The notes under the pieces: model-generated
The model's database searches: none
The model's input: the letters and a program-made list of their open reading frames with translations, nothing else
Told to the model about the DNA's origin: nothing
Program-made: the position numbers and the translations under genes
Part shown: positions 17,582-26,340 of the stretch, one piece after another
Layout of the letters: each line of letters starts with the position of its first letter
How positions within the stretch are numbered: position 1 is the first letter of the stretch
Source of the DNA: Candidatus Aminicenantes bacterium UBA1061
GTDB lineage: Bacteria; Acidobacteriota; Aminicenantia; Aminicenantales; Saccharicenantaceae
Length of the DNA: 64,000 bases
Direction: 5' to 3'
Assembly (NCBI GenBank): GCA_002316315.1
Contig: DCDG01000023.1
Coordinates: forward strand, 62,001-126,000

Positions 17582-18370
17582 TTATTTGACTTGAACTATA
17601 TCCCCTTTTTCAATGGCTTCGCGGCAGGACAAAATCTTGACCGTACCTGTCTTTTTCTGAACGTCAACCACAACCACATTACCTATGGCTTCACGCGGGA
17701 AGCCGACTTTTTTCTGGCGAAAAACAGTCATCTGCTGACCGGGTCTTAATCCCTGCTCTTCCCCCGCATTGATAAGAGCCCAGTGGCCTGAACCAACAAT
17801 ATTAAAGTCAGTGTCCAGGTAAATTACCTGTGCTTCCAGGCTTTCACCAGGCTTGAGGTTGTTATCATAACCAGTATCTTTCCCGATGACATTTCCCTTT
17901 TCTTCAAAAGGAATCAAATAATTGCCAACCCTTATATCGCCACAACCCTTTTCGACTTTGCCCACACTCATATGATCTTCAAGCCGGATGATCCTGACTC
18001 TTCCCTTTTTTTGAGCGAGATAACCCAGCTTAGGCAGAGACTGGCCAATGTCAATGGCCAGGAACATCTGACCCATCTCCAGCCCTTCTTCCCTGCCCAT
18101 ATTTATATAAAACGTGTCAGAATCAGTCATCATGGCTCTCTCTTCTTCCCGCTCTGAACCAACAATCCTCAATTCCGGCAGATTCTGATCCCAGATAAGA
18201 GGAGAGCAATACATATCAGAATCAGAAAGCATTGGATATTCTTCAGCAAATATTCCGGCTTTCTGCACCTGGTCTTCCTGGGCAACAAGGTTAACCGGCC
18301 AGAGAACCACAGCCAGGCCAACTAAAAGTATAAAAAAATACCCGGACGGACTAAAAAGAGATTTTTTCAT
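17582..18370 (-). CDS. exported protein with two GL-x-x-GQ-type repeats
   Basis: I start it at ATG 18370 (MKKSLFSPSGYFFILLVGLA), which has AGGTG upstream and lies downstream of a consensus promoter; the longer frame would begin within the promoter. The 262-residue protein has a signal peptide ending near VNLVAQ. Two similar C-terminal units of about 70 residues follow: INMGREEGLEMGQMFLA...GKVEKG...IRVGNYL, and INAGEEQGLRPGQQMTVFR...GNVVVV...IEKGDIV. This 'N.G..xGL..GQ' pattern with a closing 'GD.I' resembles small beta-barrel domains at the end of FlgT-like and other envelope proteins. I do not recognise the exact family, so the function is unknown. Confidence 0.65.
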   Translation of the reverse strand: MKKSLFSPSGYFFILLVGLAVVLWPVNLVAQEDQVQKAGIFAEEYPMLSDSDMYCSPLIWDQNLPELRIVGSEREEERAMMTDSDTFYINMGREEGLEMGQMFLAIDIGQSLPKLGYLAQKKGRVRIIRLEDHMSVGKVEKGCGDIRVGNYLIPFEEKGNVIGKDTGYDNNLKPGESLEAQVIYLDTDFNIVGSGHWALINAGEEQGLRPGQQMTVFRQKKVGFPREAIGNVVVVDVQKKTGTVKILSCREAIEKGDIVQVK

Positions 18371-18409
18371 CTTCGCACCTCTTGGCAATTTTCGTTCGGT
18401 TTTGCCTTT

Positions 18410-18439
18410 ATTATAATTTTGTCTTTTCTTGCCTGTCAA
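18410..18439 (-). promoter_or_regulatory. consensus sigma-70 promoter for the exported protein gene
   Basis: On the minus strand TTGACA (18434-18439) and TATAAT (18410-18415) are separated by 18 bp; both hexamers are perfect. The predicted start is about 33 nt upstream of the ATG at 18370. Confidence 0.7.
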
Positions 18440-18624
18440 CATAAATTTCTCGCCTCCAGGAAGTACCTATTACCTGGCCTGATTGGTTTCCAGCTGATAA
18501 TAGCCAGATCAACCATAATGCCCTGCTCTGGACATCCCCCGAAGGGGGGTTGGTCTGGCCGAAAATCTCTTGAGCTTCTTCCCTGGCTTTCTTTTTAGGC
18601 AAAATTCAGTTAAAATTCTGGAAA

Positions 18625-19686
18625 ATGAGAAAGCCTTTATCACTTTGCCTGATTTTCGGCGGCCGCTCGGCCGAGCATGATGTCTCTATTACCTCTGCCC
18701 GTGCCATTTATCGCCATCTCAACAAGAATAAATATTCGATTCGTTCAATTTATATAACAAGAAAAGGGAACTGGAAACGAGTCAATTCTCCTCTTGCCCC
18801 GGTTCAAGAACTAAAAAAGGGTCAGGCCTTTTCCTTTCTGCCCTGGTCCCCAGCCAGACAACGGTCAGAGTTAAAAGCAGAGGTTTATTTTCCAGTCCTA
18901 CACGGCCCTTATGGTGAGGATGGCACAATTCAAGGTCTGCTGGAAATGGCTGATGTCCCTTATGTCGGCTCTCACGTTCTGGCCTCAGCTGTCGGTATGG
19001 ACAAAGCTATCTTTAAAAATCTTTTGAGCCATCTGGGCTTGCCGGTAACCCCTTATCTGGTTATTTATGAAGAAGATTATAAAAAGGAAGGCTCAAAGCT
19101 AATCAGAAAGATTAATGCCAGTTTTGACTATCCTCTCTTCATCAAGCCAGCCAACATGGGGTCTTCTGTTGGCATCAGCAAAGTCAAAAAAAGAACCGTC
19201 CTGTCTGAGGCTCTGAAACTGGCCTTTCGTTACGATCACAAAATTCTGGTAGAAAAAGGCATAGCCGGCCGGGAAATTGAATGCAGTGTCCTGGGTAATG
19301 ACCGCCCCGAGGCTTCTCTTCCAGGCGAAGTTATTCCCTATCGCGAATTTTATGATTATGCTGATAAATATCTCGAGGGAAAAACCAGGTTTGTGATCCC
19401 GGCCGTGCTTCCAGCCGATCTTACTGAAAAAATCAGGCAGCTAGCCCTGGCCGCTTTCCAGGCAATTGATGCCTGTGGATTAGCCCGGGTTGATTTTTTC
19501 CTCGAAAACAAGACAGATGTTATATACATTAACGAAATAAATACTATGCCCGGCTTTACTGAAATTAGCATGTATCCAAAGCTGTGGGAAGCCAGCGGGC
19601 TGAATTTCAGCCAGTTACTCGACCGGTTAATCGAACTGGCTTTCGAACAGCATAACAGAAAAAAACGCTGTCTGGAAAGAAAATAG
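18625..19686 (+). CDS. ddl: D-alanine--D-alanine ligase
   Basis: Ddl joins two D-alanines with ATP for the peptidoglycan stem peptide. The 353-residue ATP-grasp enzyme shows the N-terminal FGGRSAEHDVSITSA, HGPYGEDGTIQGLLEMADVPYVG, the ATP-lid region KPANMGSSVGISKV, and the Mg-binding end VDFFLENKTDVIYINEINTMPGFTEISMYPKLWE (seen as the INEINTMPGFT block). It heads a ddl-ruvX-mltG run with 3-nt spacing to ruvX, so cell-wall precursor synthesis and glycan-strand processing are co-transcribed. Confidence 0.95.
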   Translation: MRKPLSLCLIFGGRSAEHDVSITSARAIYRHLNKNKYSIRSIYITRKGNWKRVNSPLAPVQELKKGQAFSFLPWSPARQRSELKAEVYFPVLHGPYGEDGTIQGLLEMADVPYVGSHVLASAVGMDKAIFKNLLSHLGLPVTPYLVIYEEDYKKEGSKLIRKINASFDYPLFIKPANMGSSVGISKVKKRTVLSEALKLAFRYDHKILVEKGIAGREIECSVLGNDRPEASLPGEVIPYREFYDYADKYLEGKTRFVIPAVLPADLTEKIRQLALAAFQAIDACGLARVDFFLENKTDVIYINEINTMPGFTEISMYPKLWEASGLNFSQLLDRLIELAFEQHNRKKRCLERK

Positions 19687-19689
19687 AAT

Positions 19690-20136
19690 ATGGCCAGGAT
19701 TTTAGCTATTGATTATGGTGACCGCCATCTCGGCCTGGCTCTCAGTGATCCTTTAGAGATAACCGCTCAGCCATTTGGCACCTACACCCTAAAAACCAGC
19801 GAACAGGAAAACGGCCAGTTTTTTTCTAACCTGGTTAAAGAAAAAAACATAGAAGAAATAATACTGGGGCTGCCGATCAGAATGGATGGAAGCGAGGGAA
19901 GCCGAGCTGAGTTGACCAGAAAGTTTGCCAGCTGGCTCGAAGCAGTTACCGGCAAGAAAGTCATCCTCTGGGATGAAAGATTAACGACCAAAGAGGCCCT
20001 GAAAAGGCTCGATAGTTTTAAGGGCAACTTCAGAGAAAAAAAAGAAAAAGAAGACGAACTGGCAGCAGTCATTATCCTGGAAACTTATCTGGAAAAGAAA
20101 CGTTACGATGCTTACCACTCTGAAAAAAATAGTTAA
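19690..20136 (+). CDS. ruvX: RuvX/YqgF family RNase H-fold nuclease
   Basis: A 148-residue RNase H-fold protein with AIDYGDRHLGLALSDP at the N-terminus, LGLPIRMDGSEGSRA in the middle and WDERLTTKEA near residue 100. These contain the acidic residues expected for the putative Holliday-junction resolvase or 16S rRNA 5'-end processing nuclease YqgF. It is 3 nt after ddl and overlaps mltG by 29 nt. The ruvX-mltG adjacency is common in bacteria and supports both calls. Confidence 0.92.
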   Translation: MARILAIDYGDRHLGLALSDPLEITAQPFGTYTLKTSEQENGQFFSNLVKEKNIEEIILGLPIRMDGSEGSRAELTRKFASWLEAVTGKKVILWDERLTTKEALKRLDSFKGNFREKKEKEDELAAVIILETYLEKKRYDAYHSEKNS

Positions 20137-21139
20137 GTTATCTTTAATCGCCCTGATTATTATCAATTTGTGTCTAGCCGGGTATGTTTCAAAAGCTATG
20201 AATTGTTTTTCTCCAACCAAAAAAGGGAAGCAGACTATTATCATAGAAAAGGGCCTGAATCCAAAGGCCATTGCCAGAATTCTTAAGGATAATCAGCTAC
20301 TCAGCCAGTCTTTTGGCTTCCAGCTGGCTTATTCTTTTTATTATTATCCACACTCCTTAAAAGCTGGAGAGTACCAGTTTTCTTTGCCTGTCAGTCAGAA
20401 GAAAATTATGCTTGATCTCATTTCAGGCCGGGTGTTGTTTCATCCGTTAACCGTTCCAGAAGGTCTAACTTATCTCGAAATCTCAGAGCTTCTCAAAGCC
20501 AGGAATTATCCTTTCAGCGGTTCCTTTGTCCAGGCCTGCCTGGAGACTTCACTGGTGGCCGACCTCGATGCTGAAGCTCGTAATCTTGAGGGCTATCTCT
20601 ATCCGGAGACCTACTATTTTGCCAGGGGTATTAAAGCTGAAGATATAGCAAAAACGATGGTTGGAGAATTTAAAAAGAATTTCGGCCAGAAAGAACAGGA
20701 ACGCGCCAGAGAACTGAACTTGAATATACACCAGATAGTCACCCTGGCCTCGCTTATAGAAAAGGAGACAGGCCGACCGGAAGAGAAGCCCCTCGTTTCA
20801 GCTGTTTTTCATAATCGCTTGCGATTGAAGATGAAGCTCGATTGCGATCCTACCATAATTTACGCCTTAAAATTAGAAAATAAATATACTGGAAATTTAC
20901 GCCTGGCTGATAAAAACTTGAATTCCCCTTACAATACTTATTTATATCCTGGATTGCCTCCGGGACCAATTTGTAATCCCGGGCAACATTCAATTCAGGC
21001 GGCACTTTATCCAGCGAATGTCGATTACCTTTATTTCGTTTCAAGAAATGATGGGAGCCATGTCTTTAATCGGTCTTATTCAGAACACCTACTGGCCGTA
21101 AAAAAATACCAGTTGAAAAATAACCGGCAGTTGAGGTAA
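20108..21139 (+). CDS. mltG: endolytic transglycosylase MltG
   Basis: MltG cleaves nascent glycan strands in the inner membrane and sets their length. The 343-residue protein has an N-terminal membrane helix (LSLIALIIINLCLAGYV), a LysM-like region (IIEKGLNPKAIARILKDNQLL), and the YceG catalytic part with LASLIEKETGRPEEKPLVSA, VFHNRLRLKMKLDCDPTIIYAL and the closing SPYNTYLYPGLPPGPICNPG. The Glu in IEKETG is the family's catalytic residue. It overlaps ruvX by 29 nt. No clear terminator follows. Confidence 0.93.
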   Translation: MLTTLKKIVKLSLIALIIINLCLAGYVSKAMNCFSPTKKGKQTIIIEKGLNPKAIARILKDNQLLSQSFGFQLAYSFYYYPHSLKAGEYQFSLPVSQKKIMLDLISGRVLFHPLTVPEGLTYLEISELLKARNYPFSGSFVQACLETSLVADLDAEARNLEGYLYPETYYFARGIKAEDIAKTMVGEFKKNFGQKEQERARELNLNIHQIVTLASLIEKETGRPEEKPLVSAVFHNRLRLKMKLDCDPTIIYALKLENKYTGNLRLADKNLNSPYNTYLYPGLPPGPICNPGQHSIQAALYPANVDYLYFVSRNDGSHVFNRSYSEHLLAVKKYQLKNNRQLR

Positions 21140-21234
21140 AATTATTAAGGTTGTAAACAAACAAAGAATGTAAATAAATTTTACAGAATAAGAAGACAAG
21201 TGGTGGACTAAAGGGAATAAAACCCCTTCTTAGC

Positions 21235-21250
21235 TGGCATAATTCTTGCA
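21235..21250 (+). promoter_or_regulatory. sigma-54 (-24/-12) promoter of the exported protein gene
   Basis: TGGC at 21235-21238 and TTGC at 21246-21249, exactly 11 bp apart and inside the wider pattern CTGGCA-N6-TTGCA, which is the sigma-54 signature. The predicted start is near 21261, about 29 nt before the ATG at 21290. Upstream is a palindrome TGTAAA-N5-TTTACA (21169-21185), near -84, that could bind an activator but differs from the dyad seen at the receptor genes. Confidence 0.7.
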
Positions 21251-21289
21251 GCTAAGAAAAGCGGTGACTTGGATATGACAGGAGGAAAA

Positions 21290-22336
21290 ATGCGAACAAA
21301 AAAATTTTTCATTTTTTCTCTGGTATTGGTTCTGATTTTAGCTTTAACAGTTTCCTTCTCTGAGGCCACTCCTCAGAAAAAAGATCAGAAAAAAGACCAG
21401 AAAGTTAAGTCAGTTATCCCCCAGGATATAAAAGCTCTGTTAGAACAGGGCTTACCGGACAGACAGGTCAGGGCTGACCTGCCTTTTCAGTTTTCAGATA
21501 CTTATGTTTTACCAGCCAAGGGGACCTATATTGTCGTTTTTGTCACCAAGATAAAAAATGCCGATTTAAGTTATGCTCAACCAGCCAATAATCAGGATAT
21601 TTATCAAAGTGATGTTGATCTCTTTATGCAATTTTATCAGCTCGAAAGTGAAACACCAAAGTTAGTGGTTGAGCAAAAAACGGCCAGCTCGTTCGCCATA
21701 CCGGCAGCCGAATATCAGCCGGAAGGAGAAAGCTATTATTATCTCGGCTATCCCCTGCCAGCTGGTAAATACATCATAGCCGCAGCTCTTGGCCACAGGG
21801 CCACTCAAAAACTCGGCACGACCTATTATGATTTCGAAATCCCTGATTACGAAGAAGTAGCCCAATCTAATAAGCTCGAAACGACTTCACTGTTCCTGCT
21901 CAAAGACATCCAGCAGATGGATACCCAGGAAAATTATCCCAACTTCCATAAAGATTATTTTAGCTGGATTATTTTCAAAGCTTATCCCTGTCCGGACAAC
22001 AAATTAAAGCCAGGCGACCAGCCCAACTTGATGTTTATGATTTATGGAGTTAAAGTGGACGAAAATCAGCAGGCTGATATAGAAATTAACTTTGATATAA
22101 GAAAAGATGATAATAAAATTGTCTCCTTTACCCCGATGAAATACGATACTAATTTTATTGAGCAGGCCATTCCCATACCAACTATTAAAAAAATGCAGAT
22201 TAAAGATGACAAGGGAGAGAGGACTGAAGACAGACCTCTCGATCCAGGAACCTATGAGCTCGTTTTAAACATCAAAGATAACAAATCAGGTATGACTCTG
22301 GAAAAAAGGATACCTTTTGAACTGGTGACTGAATAG
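21290..22336 (+). CDS. exported protein of unknown function under a sigma-54 promoter
   Basis: The ATG at 21290 follows AGGAGG at ideal spacing, so I prefer it to an in-frame ATG 21 nt earlier. The 348-residue protein has a signal peptide (FFIFSLVLVLILALTVSFSEA), a Lys/Gln-rich linker, then a beta-rich body with PAKGTYIVVFVTKIKNADL, SYYYLGYPLPAGKYIIAAALG and a final domain ending DPGTYELVLNIKDNKSGMTL. It resembles the beta-sandwich segments in the middle of the GWxTD proteins of this window ('PGDYKL..' closing strands) but lacks their N-terminal domain. I do not recognise a family. Likely periplasmic or outer-membrane associated. Confidence 0.65.
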   Translation: MRTKKFFIFSLVLVLILALTVSFSEATPQKKDQKKDQKVKSVIPQDIKALLEQGLPDRQVRADLPFQFSDTYVLPAKGTYIVVFVTKIKNADLSYAQPANNQDIYQSDVDLFMQFYQLESETPKLVVEQKTASSFAIPAAEYQPEGESYYYLGYPLPAGKYIIAAALGHRATQKLGTTYYDFEIPDYEEVAQSNKLETTSLFLLKDIQQMDTQENYPNFHKDYFSWIIFKAYPCPDNKLKPGDQPNLMFMIYGVKVDENQQADIEINFDIRKDDNKIVSFTPMKYDTNFIEQAIPIPTIKKMQIKDDKGERTEDRPLDPGTYELVLNIKDNKSGMTLEKRIPFELVTE

Positions 22337-22364
22337 TCAGTTCCGGTTAAGACCGCCGAAGAAT

Positions 22365-22398
22365 AAAGGCAGCAGGCTTTGGTCTGCTGCCTTTTTTT
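22365..22398 (+). terminator. rho-independent terminator after the exported protein gene
   Basis: An 11-bp stem AAAGGCAGCAG / CTGCTGCCTTT around an 8-nt loop, ending in a run of seven T (22392-22398). Confidence 0.85.
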
Positions 22399-22731
22399 AG
22401 AATTGAGGATGAACCGGTTTATTGCAGGCTTCTATAAGTTCCCCGGGCGCCTGAACAATTAGTCATGAAATTATTTAGAAGCAAGCTCTGGTTTTTTAAG
22501 AATTCAAGAAAATTTTTTACCTGAACTGGACTCTCCGACTCTGAATCATATTTGAGGTAATTCTGAAAAGCCAGACGGGCCTAACTGTACCTGCCCAGCA
22601 GCAAGCAGATCAAACCCCTCTAGCGCTCCGCTCCGGCCTGACGGAAAATCAAAGGCCTGGACTTTTAATCTCATCCAGCTCAAAAGAGTTCTATTAACTC
22701 AATCAATATGTGTTTCCAATATTTCGATTTC
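22399..22731. other. convergent intergenic stretch, nothing recognised
   Basis: About 330 bp between the terminator of the plus-strand gene and the 3' end of the minus-strand TPR gene. No frame with a ribosome site and no clear second terminator is visible. Confidence 0.5.
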
Positions 22732-23661
22732 TTATTTTTTCAGAAAGTCCAGCAGCTGTCTGGCCAGAGGAGCCTTATCACTCTGAGGCGCCAGTTGCAA
22801 AAATTTTTCCAGGCTGCTGATGGCTTCCTGGGTTTTATTCTGACTGATATAAAGTGAACCAAGCTGAAAATAAGCTTCAGCATAGTCTGGCTTGAGCTCA
22901 ACTGTCTTTTGAAATTGAATCAGGGCCTCCTCTCCTTTCCCCAGATTGACCAGACAAACCCCAAGATTATAATGGCCATCAGGATCAGCCGGGTTAATTT
23001 CTACTGCCCGATGATAGTAATCAGCCGCCCGATCAAAATCGCCCTCTTTCGCCAGGAGCTCTCCCAGCTCTTTGTTAGAGCTAAAACTCTGAGGGTTCAA
23101 AGTAACCGCCTTCTCGAAAGCCTGCCTGGCCTCCGGCAGCCTGTTAAGCTTTTTACAGGTAAGGCCAAGGTTAAAATAATAAGCCCAATTATCAGGATTG
23201 AGGCCAATGGCTTCTTTAAAGACGGGTAGGGCTTCCTCATATTTTTGCTCATTATAAAGTCTGGTTGCTTTGACAAAGTTTTTATCGGCTTCCGACAGGC
23301 TTCGGGCAGCAGCCTGGTCAGCAGTAACCAGGGTCACGTCCAGCTCCGTCTCCGAGGCAATGCCCACATGAACTTCCTGAGTCCGTGGTACAAAACCCTC
23401 CCTTTTTACAATCACCTGATAATAGCCTGGCTGCAAGCCGACCTGAGAAAAGCGGCCATCTTTTCCGGTTGTTGTCTCATATCTTTTGGAAGCGGTAGCC
23501 ACTGAAACAACAGTTACTTCAACTTTTTCCAGTGGATTGCCCTGGGCATCAACCACTTTTCCCTTTAATTTCCCCTGAACCTGACCCGGAGCGGCCGAGG
23601 CGCTACAAAAAATGACTATCCCGACCAGCCAGAGCCTTATAATCAGATTAAATTTTTTCAT
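22732..23661 (-). CDS. exported carboxypeptidase-regulatory-like/TPR protein
   Basis: A 309-residue exported protein. After a signal peptide (LWLVGIVIFCSASAAPGQ) comes one carboxypeptidase-regulatory-like beta-sandwich (GKVVDAQGNPLEKVEVTVVS ... GRFSQVGLQPGYYQVIVKREGF), the same kind of domain that begins the TonB receptors here. Five or so TPR units follow from about residue 130 (for example NWAYYFNLGLTCKKLNRLPEA, DGHYNLGVCLVNLGKGEEAL). It is probably periplasmic and scaffolds protein contacts. A paralogue of the same design lies at 61170-62144. It follows the GWxTD gene at 23817-25919 on the same strand, so the two may be co-transcribed. Confidence 0.82.
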   Translation of the reverse strand: MKKFNLIIRLWLVGIVIFCSASAAPGQVQGKLKGKVVDAQGNPLEKVEVTVVSVATASKRYETTTGKDGRFSQVGLQPGYYQVIVKREGFVPRTQEVHVGIASETELDVTLVTADQAAARSLSEADKNFVKATRLYNEQKYEEALPVFKEAIGLNPDNWAYYFNLGLTCKKLNRLPEARQAFEKAVTLNPQSFSSNKELGELLAKEGDFDRAADYYHRAVEINPADPDGHYNLGVCLVNLGKGEEALIQFQKTVELKPDYAEAYFQLGSLYISQNKTQEAISSLEKFLQLAPQSDKAPLARQLLDFLKK

Positions 23662-23816
23662 GAGCCACTCTCCTTAACCGGCAAAATAATATCTGACCAG
23701 AATTAGATGATGAGACCCGGTTCCATTAATTATATTTTTTAGCCTATAGTTCATTATATCATTTTGTATCATTTTGATTTTTACCGGCCTGGCCTGCTGA
23801 AAATGTCGAAAAACCA

Positions 23817-25919
23817 TCACTTCGCCTGCCAGCTGGCCAGTCTGGCTTTAATCTCTGGTTGATCCGGTATCAAAGACAGGGATTTTTCCAAAAGAGCCAC
23901 CGCCTTCTCTTTTTCTCCAAGGTTAAAATGAGCTTCGGCTGCCAGGTTGAGAACACTGACTTCGGTACCCTCTGAGAGGAGTTCTTCCAGATAAATCAAA
24001 GCCGGTTTCCAGTCTTTTAAGCTGGCATAATCAAGGGCAATGACTTTGGCTGCTTCCCTGTCCCTGGTTTTCTCATAAACAGACAGGGCTAAAGACAGCG
24101 ATTGACGATAATCGCCCAGAGCATAAAAAGTCTTGGCCAGAAGAAGCCTACTCTCGTCATCCGACTGCCTGGATAGAATGTCTTCCAGAAGTTTTCTGGC
24201 CTCGGTGTAATTTCCCTTTAAAAAATGCTGGCTGGCCAGCATCTTCATCCACTCTGTTGAAGGCGGTGGCTGATGAACACGGGCATATACCCAGGGTGCC
24301 GTCAACACGGGGACAGACAGTATAATCAAGTTATCCTTTTGCACCGCTTTAACTCTGCCTCCATCAAGCAAGGATACCTCCAGCTGATAATAGCCTGGTT
24401 TAAACTGATTCAGATCCAGTGGCTCACACCAGATTTCGCCTTTATCATTAATAATTTCCGGCCCATATTTTCTTTCGAACGAAGCCTGGCTCGAGCTGTC
24501 CATGTTTTTCAAACTTAACTTAACAGCCAGGCCAGCAGCCGGAATCAATTTTTTCTCCAGCCGGGCATAGATAGACAATTTTTCAGCTGGAGAAAACTCA
24601 TTACGGGCACTGATCAGAAATTCATGGCCATCAAAAGTGAAGGCCTTAAACTGCTTATCTCTGGCCGGGGAAAAACTGTGGTAGAGAAGAAGGGGACTTA
24701 GCAGCGGAGCTGCGGATTCAGCCGGAATTGACAGGGCTGTTTCATAGGAAGTAAAATCACGGGCTGTTTTATTTTTTAATAGATAGAGCACCTTATAATC
24801 ACCTGGCAAAAGCGGGAAAAGATCCTGAAAAGCTAATCTCTGGCGGGCATGAGCTTCAAACTGCTGCCGGTCAAGCCTCAGCGGGACTTCTTCTGTTCGA
24901 CCCAGGACGGTCTGCCCCGATTTATCCTCAACTCTTATGGTCAACTCATAAATAGCAGAATAAATGCCCTGATTCTCAGCGAAATTGATCCTGTCCGGTT
25001 CGAGCGACCAGTGGATGAAATTCAGGCCGTTCTGATTAAAGACTTTGACCCCGGCACTTGAACTTATGTAATTATGAGAATAATCTACTTCCACCAGATC
25101 TTTATAACTCAAATAGTTTCTGGCATAAGCCGTGGCAAATTTTTTTTCTGGCAAAGACTTAATGGCGGCAATTATCGTCTGGGAGGAGAGAGAACTAAAA
25201 TTAGCCGATTGATCTTCAGGTAAATAACTTAAGGCTGCTTTGGCCAGCTCGGCATTGATTCTTTTTAATACCTCCAGCGCATTACTTCTGGTCATGGTTT
25301 GTCTGCCGAGGGATGGTATAACCAACTTTTCCGGACCCTCCACTCCTGGATAATACAGACGATAGTCACCAACTCCCTCCGGCTGATAAAAAATCAAGTA
25401 AAAATAACCAGGCAGGCCATATTGCTCTTCGCCTTTATAAAACCAGAGTTCCATCGGCCAGAGATCAGACTGGGTGGCATAAATATGGCGTTCAAGTGGC
25501 TTGCCAAGAAGCAGGTAATAATAGCCACGCTCGGTCAAGCAGCCACGCCGGGAAGAACCTACACTGAAATTCTGGTCAGCAAAACGGACTCTTTCCAGGT
25601 AATCTCGATAAAATTCATTTTCAGCTGTGTCGCGATCTGGATCACGGATCTGCCAGAACATGTTGATAAAACGGTCCCTTTCCCGGTCAGTTTTAAGTTT
25701 AAAAAAGACCTCCTTTTCGGTATCAGTGATTATAGGGGTTACGATTTCCAGCCAGTCCTTATAATTCGGAGCCAGGTTTTTGACAATATCCTTTTCATTC
25801 TGCAGATCTGAAAAGACACCAGCAGTCACATTGGCTAACAAGATGGTTACGCTACCAAGCCAGCAAAAAATCACAATAAAGATTAAGGTCGCGCTAAACC
25901 TGGATTCAGTTTTCAACAT
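23817..25919 (-). CDS. GWxTD-domain/TPR protein with a degenerate signature
   Basis: A 700-residue exported protein: signal peptide or anchor (TLIFIVIFCWLGSVTILL), a GWxTD-type domain over about residues 50-170 (FWQIRDPDRDTAENEF, then GCLTERGYYYLLLGKP at 126-141), a long beta-rich middle, and C-terminal TPRs from about residue 555. The family signature is normally G-W-x-T-D-R-G; here the Trp is Cys and the Asp is Glu. AGGAGC precedes the ATG. It is divergent from the TonB receptor at 26341 across a 420-bp region with sigma-54 signals, and lies upstream of the carboxypeptidase-regulatory-like/TPR gene. The biochemical role of GWxTD proteins is not known to me. Confidence 0.8.
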   Translation of the reverse strand: MLKTESRFSATLIFIVIFCWLGSVTILLANVTAGVFSDLQNEKDIVKNLAPNYKDWLEIVTPIITDTEKEVFFKLKTDRERDRFINMFWQIRDPDRDTAENEFYRDYLERVRFADQNFSVGSSRRGCLTERGYYYLLLGKPLERHIYATQSDLWPMELWFYKGEEQYGLPGYFYLIFYQPEGVGDYRLYYPGVEGPEKLVIPSLGRQTMTRSNALEVLKRINAELAKAALSYLPEDQSANFSSLSSQTIIAAIKSLPEKKFATAYARNYLSYKDLVEVDYSHNYISSSAGVKVFNQNGLNFIHWSLEPDRINFAENQGIYSAIYELTIRVEDKSGQTVLGRTEEVPLRLDRQQFEAHARQRLAFQDLFPLLPGDYKVLYLLKNKTARDFTSYETALSIPAESAAPLLSPLLLYHSFSPARDKQFKAFTFDGHEFLISARNEFSPAEKLSIYARLEKKLIPAAGLAVKLSLKNMDSSSQASFERKYGPEIINDKGEIWCEPLDLNQFKPGYYQLEVSLLDGGRVKAVQKDNLIILSVPVLTAPWVYARVHQPPPSTEWMKMLASQHFLKGNYTEARKLLEDILSRQSDDESRLLLAKTFYALGDYRQSLSLALSVYEKTRDREAAKVIALDYASLKDWKPALIYLEELLSEGTEVSVLNLAAEAHFNLGEKEKAVALLEKSLSLIPDQPEIKARLASWQAK

Positions 25920-26091
25920 TCAGCTCCTGTCTGATTAGAATTTTACCATAATTCAGACGGTTTCATAATTTACATGACATAATATGCCCGAGACCAATTT
26001 TTTTATGGTAAATGTTCTTTTTTTAAATAACTATGGCTGATTTAAAACTGTTTCCTAATGTCTGCTGATCTCATTATAAAACCTCAAAGTT
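25920..26091. other. AT-rich divergent spacer
   Basis: Upstream spacer of the GWxTD gene. It is AT-rich, with no convincing sigma-70 promoter for the minus-strand gene. The activator dyads and sigma-54 promoter of the receptor gene begin just to its right. Confidence 0.4.
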
Positions 26092-26130
26092 ATCCAATTC
26101 TATGGATTTCATTCATTCAATATTTTGGAT
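26092..26130 (+). promoter_or_regulatory. paired dyad, putative sigma-54 activator sites (receptor 1)
   Basis: Site A, 26092-26107, is ATCCA-N6-TGGAT exactly. Site B, 26115-26130, is ATTCA-N6-TGGAT, one mismatch. Their centres are 23 bp apart and lie about 105 and 127 bp upstream of the start predicted from the sigma-54 promoter at 26201. The same dyad recurs at the other two receptor promoters. Confidence 0.6.
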
Positions 26131-26200
26131 TTATAAGCCTGGCTAAATTCTTTTTTAAGCTATCTTGTTAAAGAACAATAAGTTATAAAGCATTCAACCC

Positions 26201-26216
26201 TGGCATAAATCTTGCA
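26201..26216 (+). promoter_or_regulatory. sigma-54 (-24/-12) promoter of TonB receptor 1
   Basis: CTGGCA-N6-TTGCA with TGGC at 26201-26204 and TTGC at 26212-26215. The predicted start is near 26227, giving a leader of about 114 nt that contains a hairpin (26242-26289, TGTGG with CCACA and flanking A/T pairs). Confidence 0.75.
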
Positions 26217-26340
26217 GAAAATAGGAGGATGTATTTTGAGAATTTTTTATGTGGTTTGTCAGAGACGTTCAAATAAAGCCACAAAAAATCAGCCGGAAGA
26301 TTCGTTTTTGAGGTATTGCTAATAATAGGGAGGAGAAAAA

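Noticed and set aside
18535..18547. CCCCC-GAA-GGGGG hairpin upstream of ddl
   Set aside because: It has no T tract in either direction and is very short; not called a terminator.
25299..25811. 170-codon frame antisense to the GWxTD gene
   Set aside because: No ribosome site, and the minus-strand gene is supported by a family motif and a Shine-Dalgarno.
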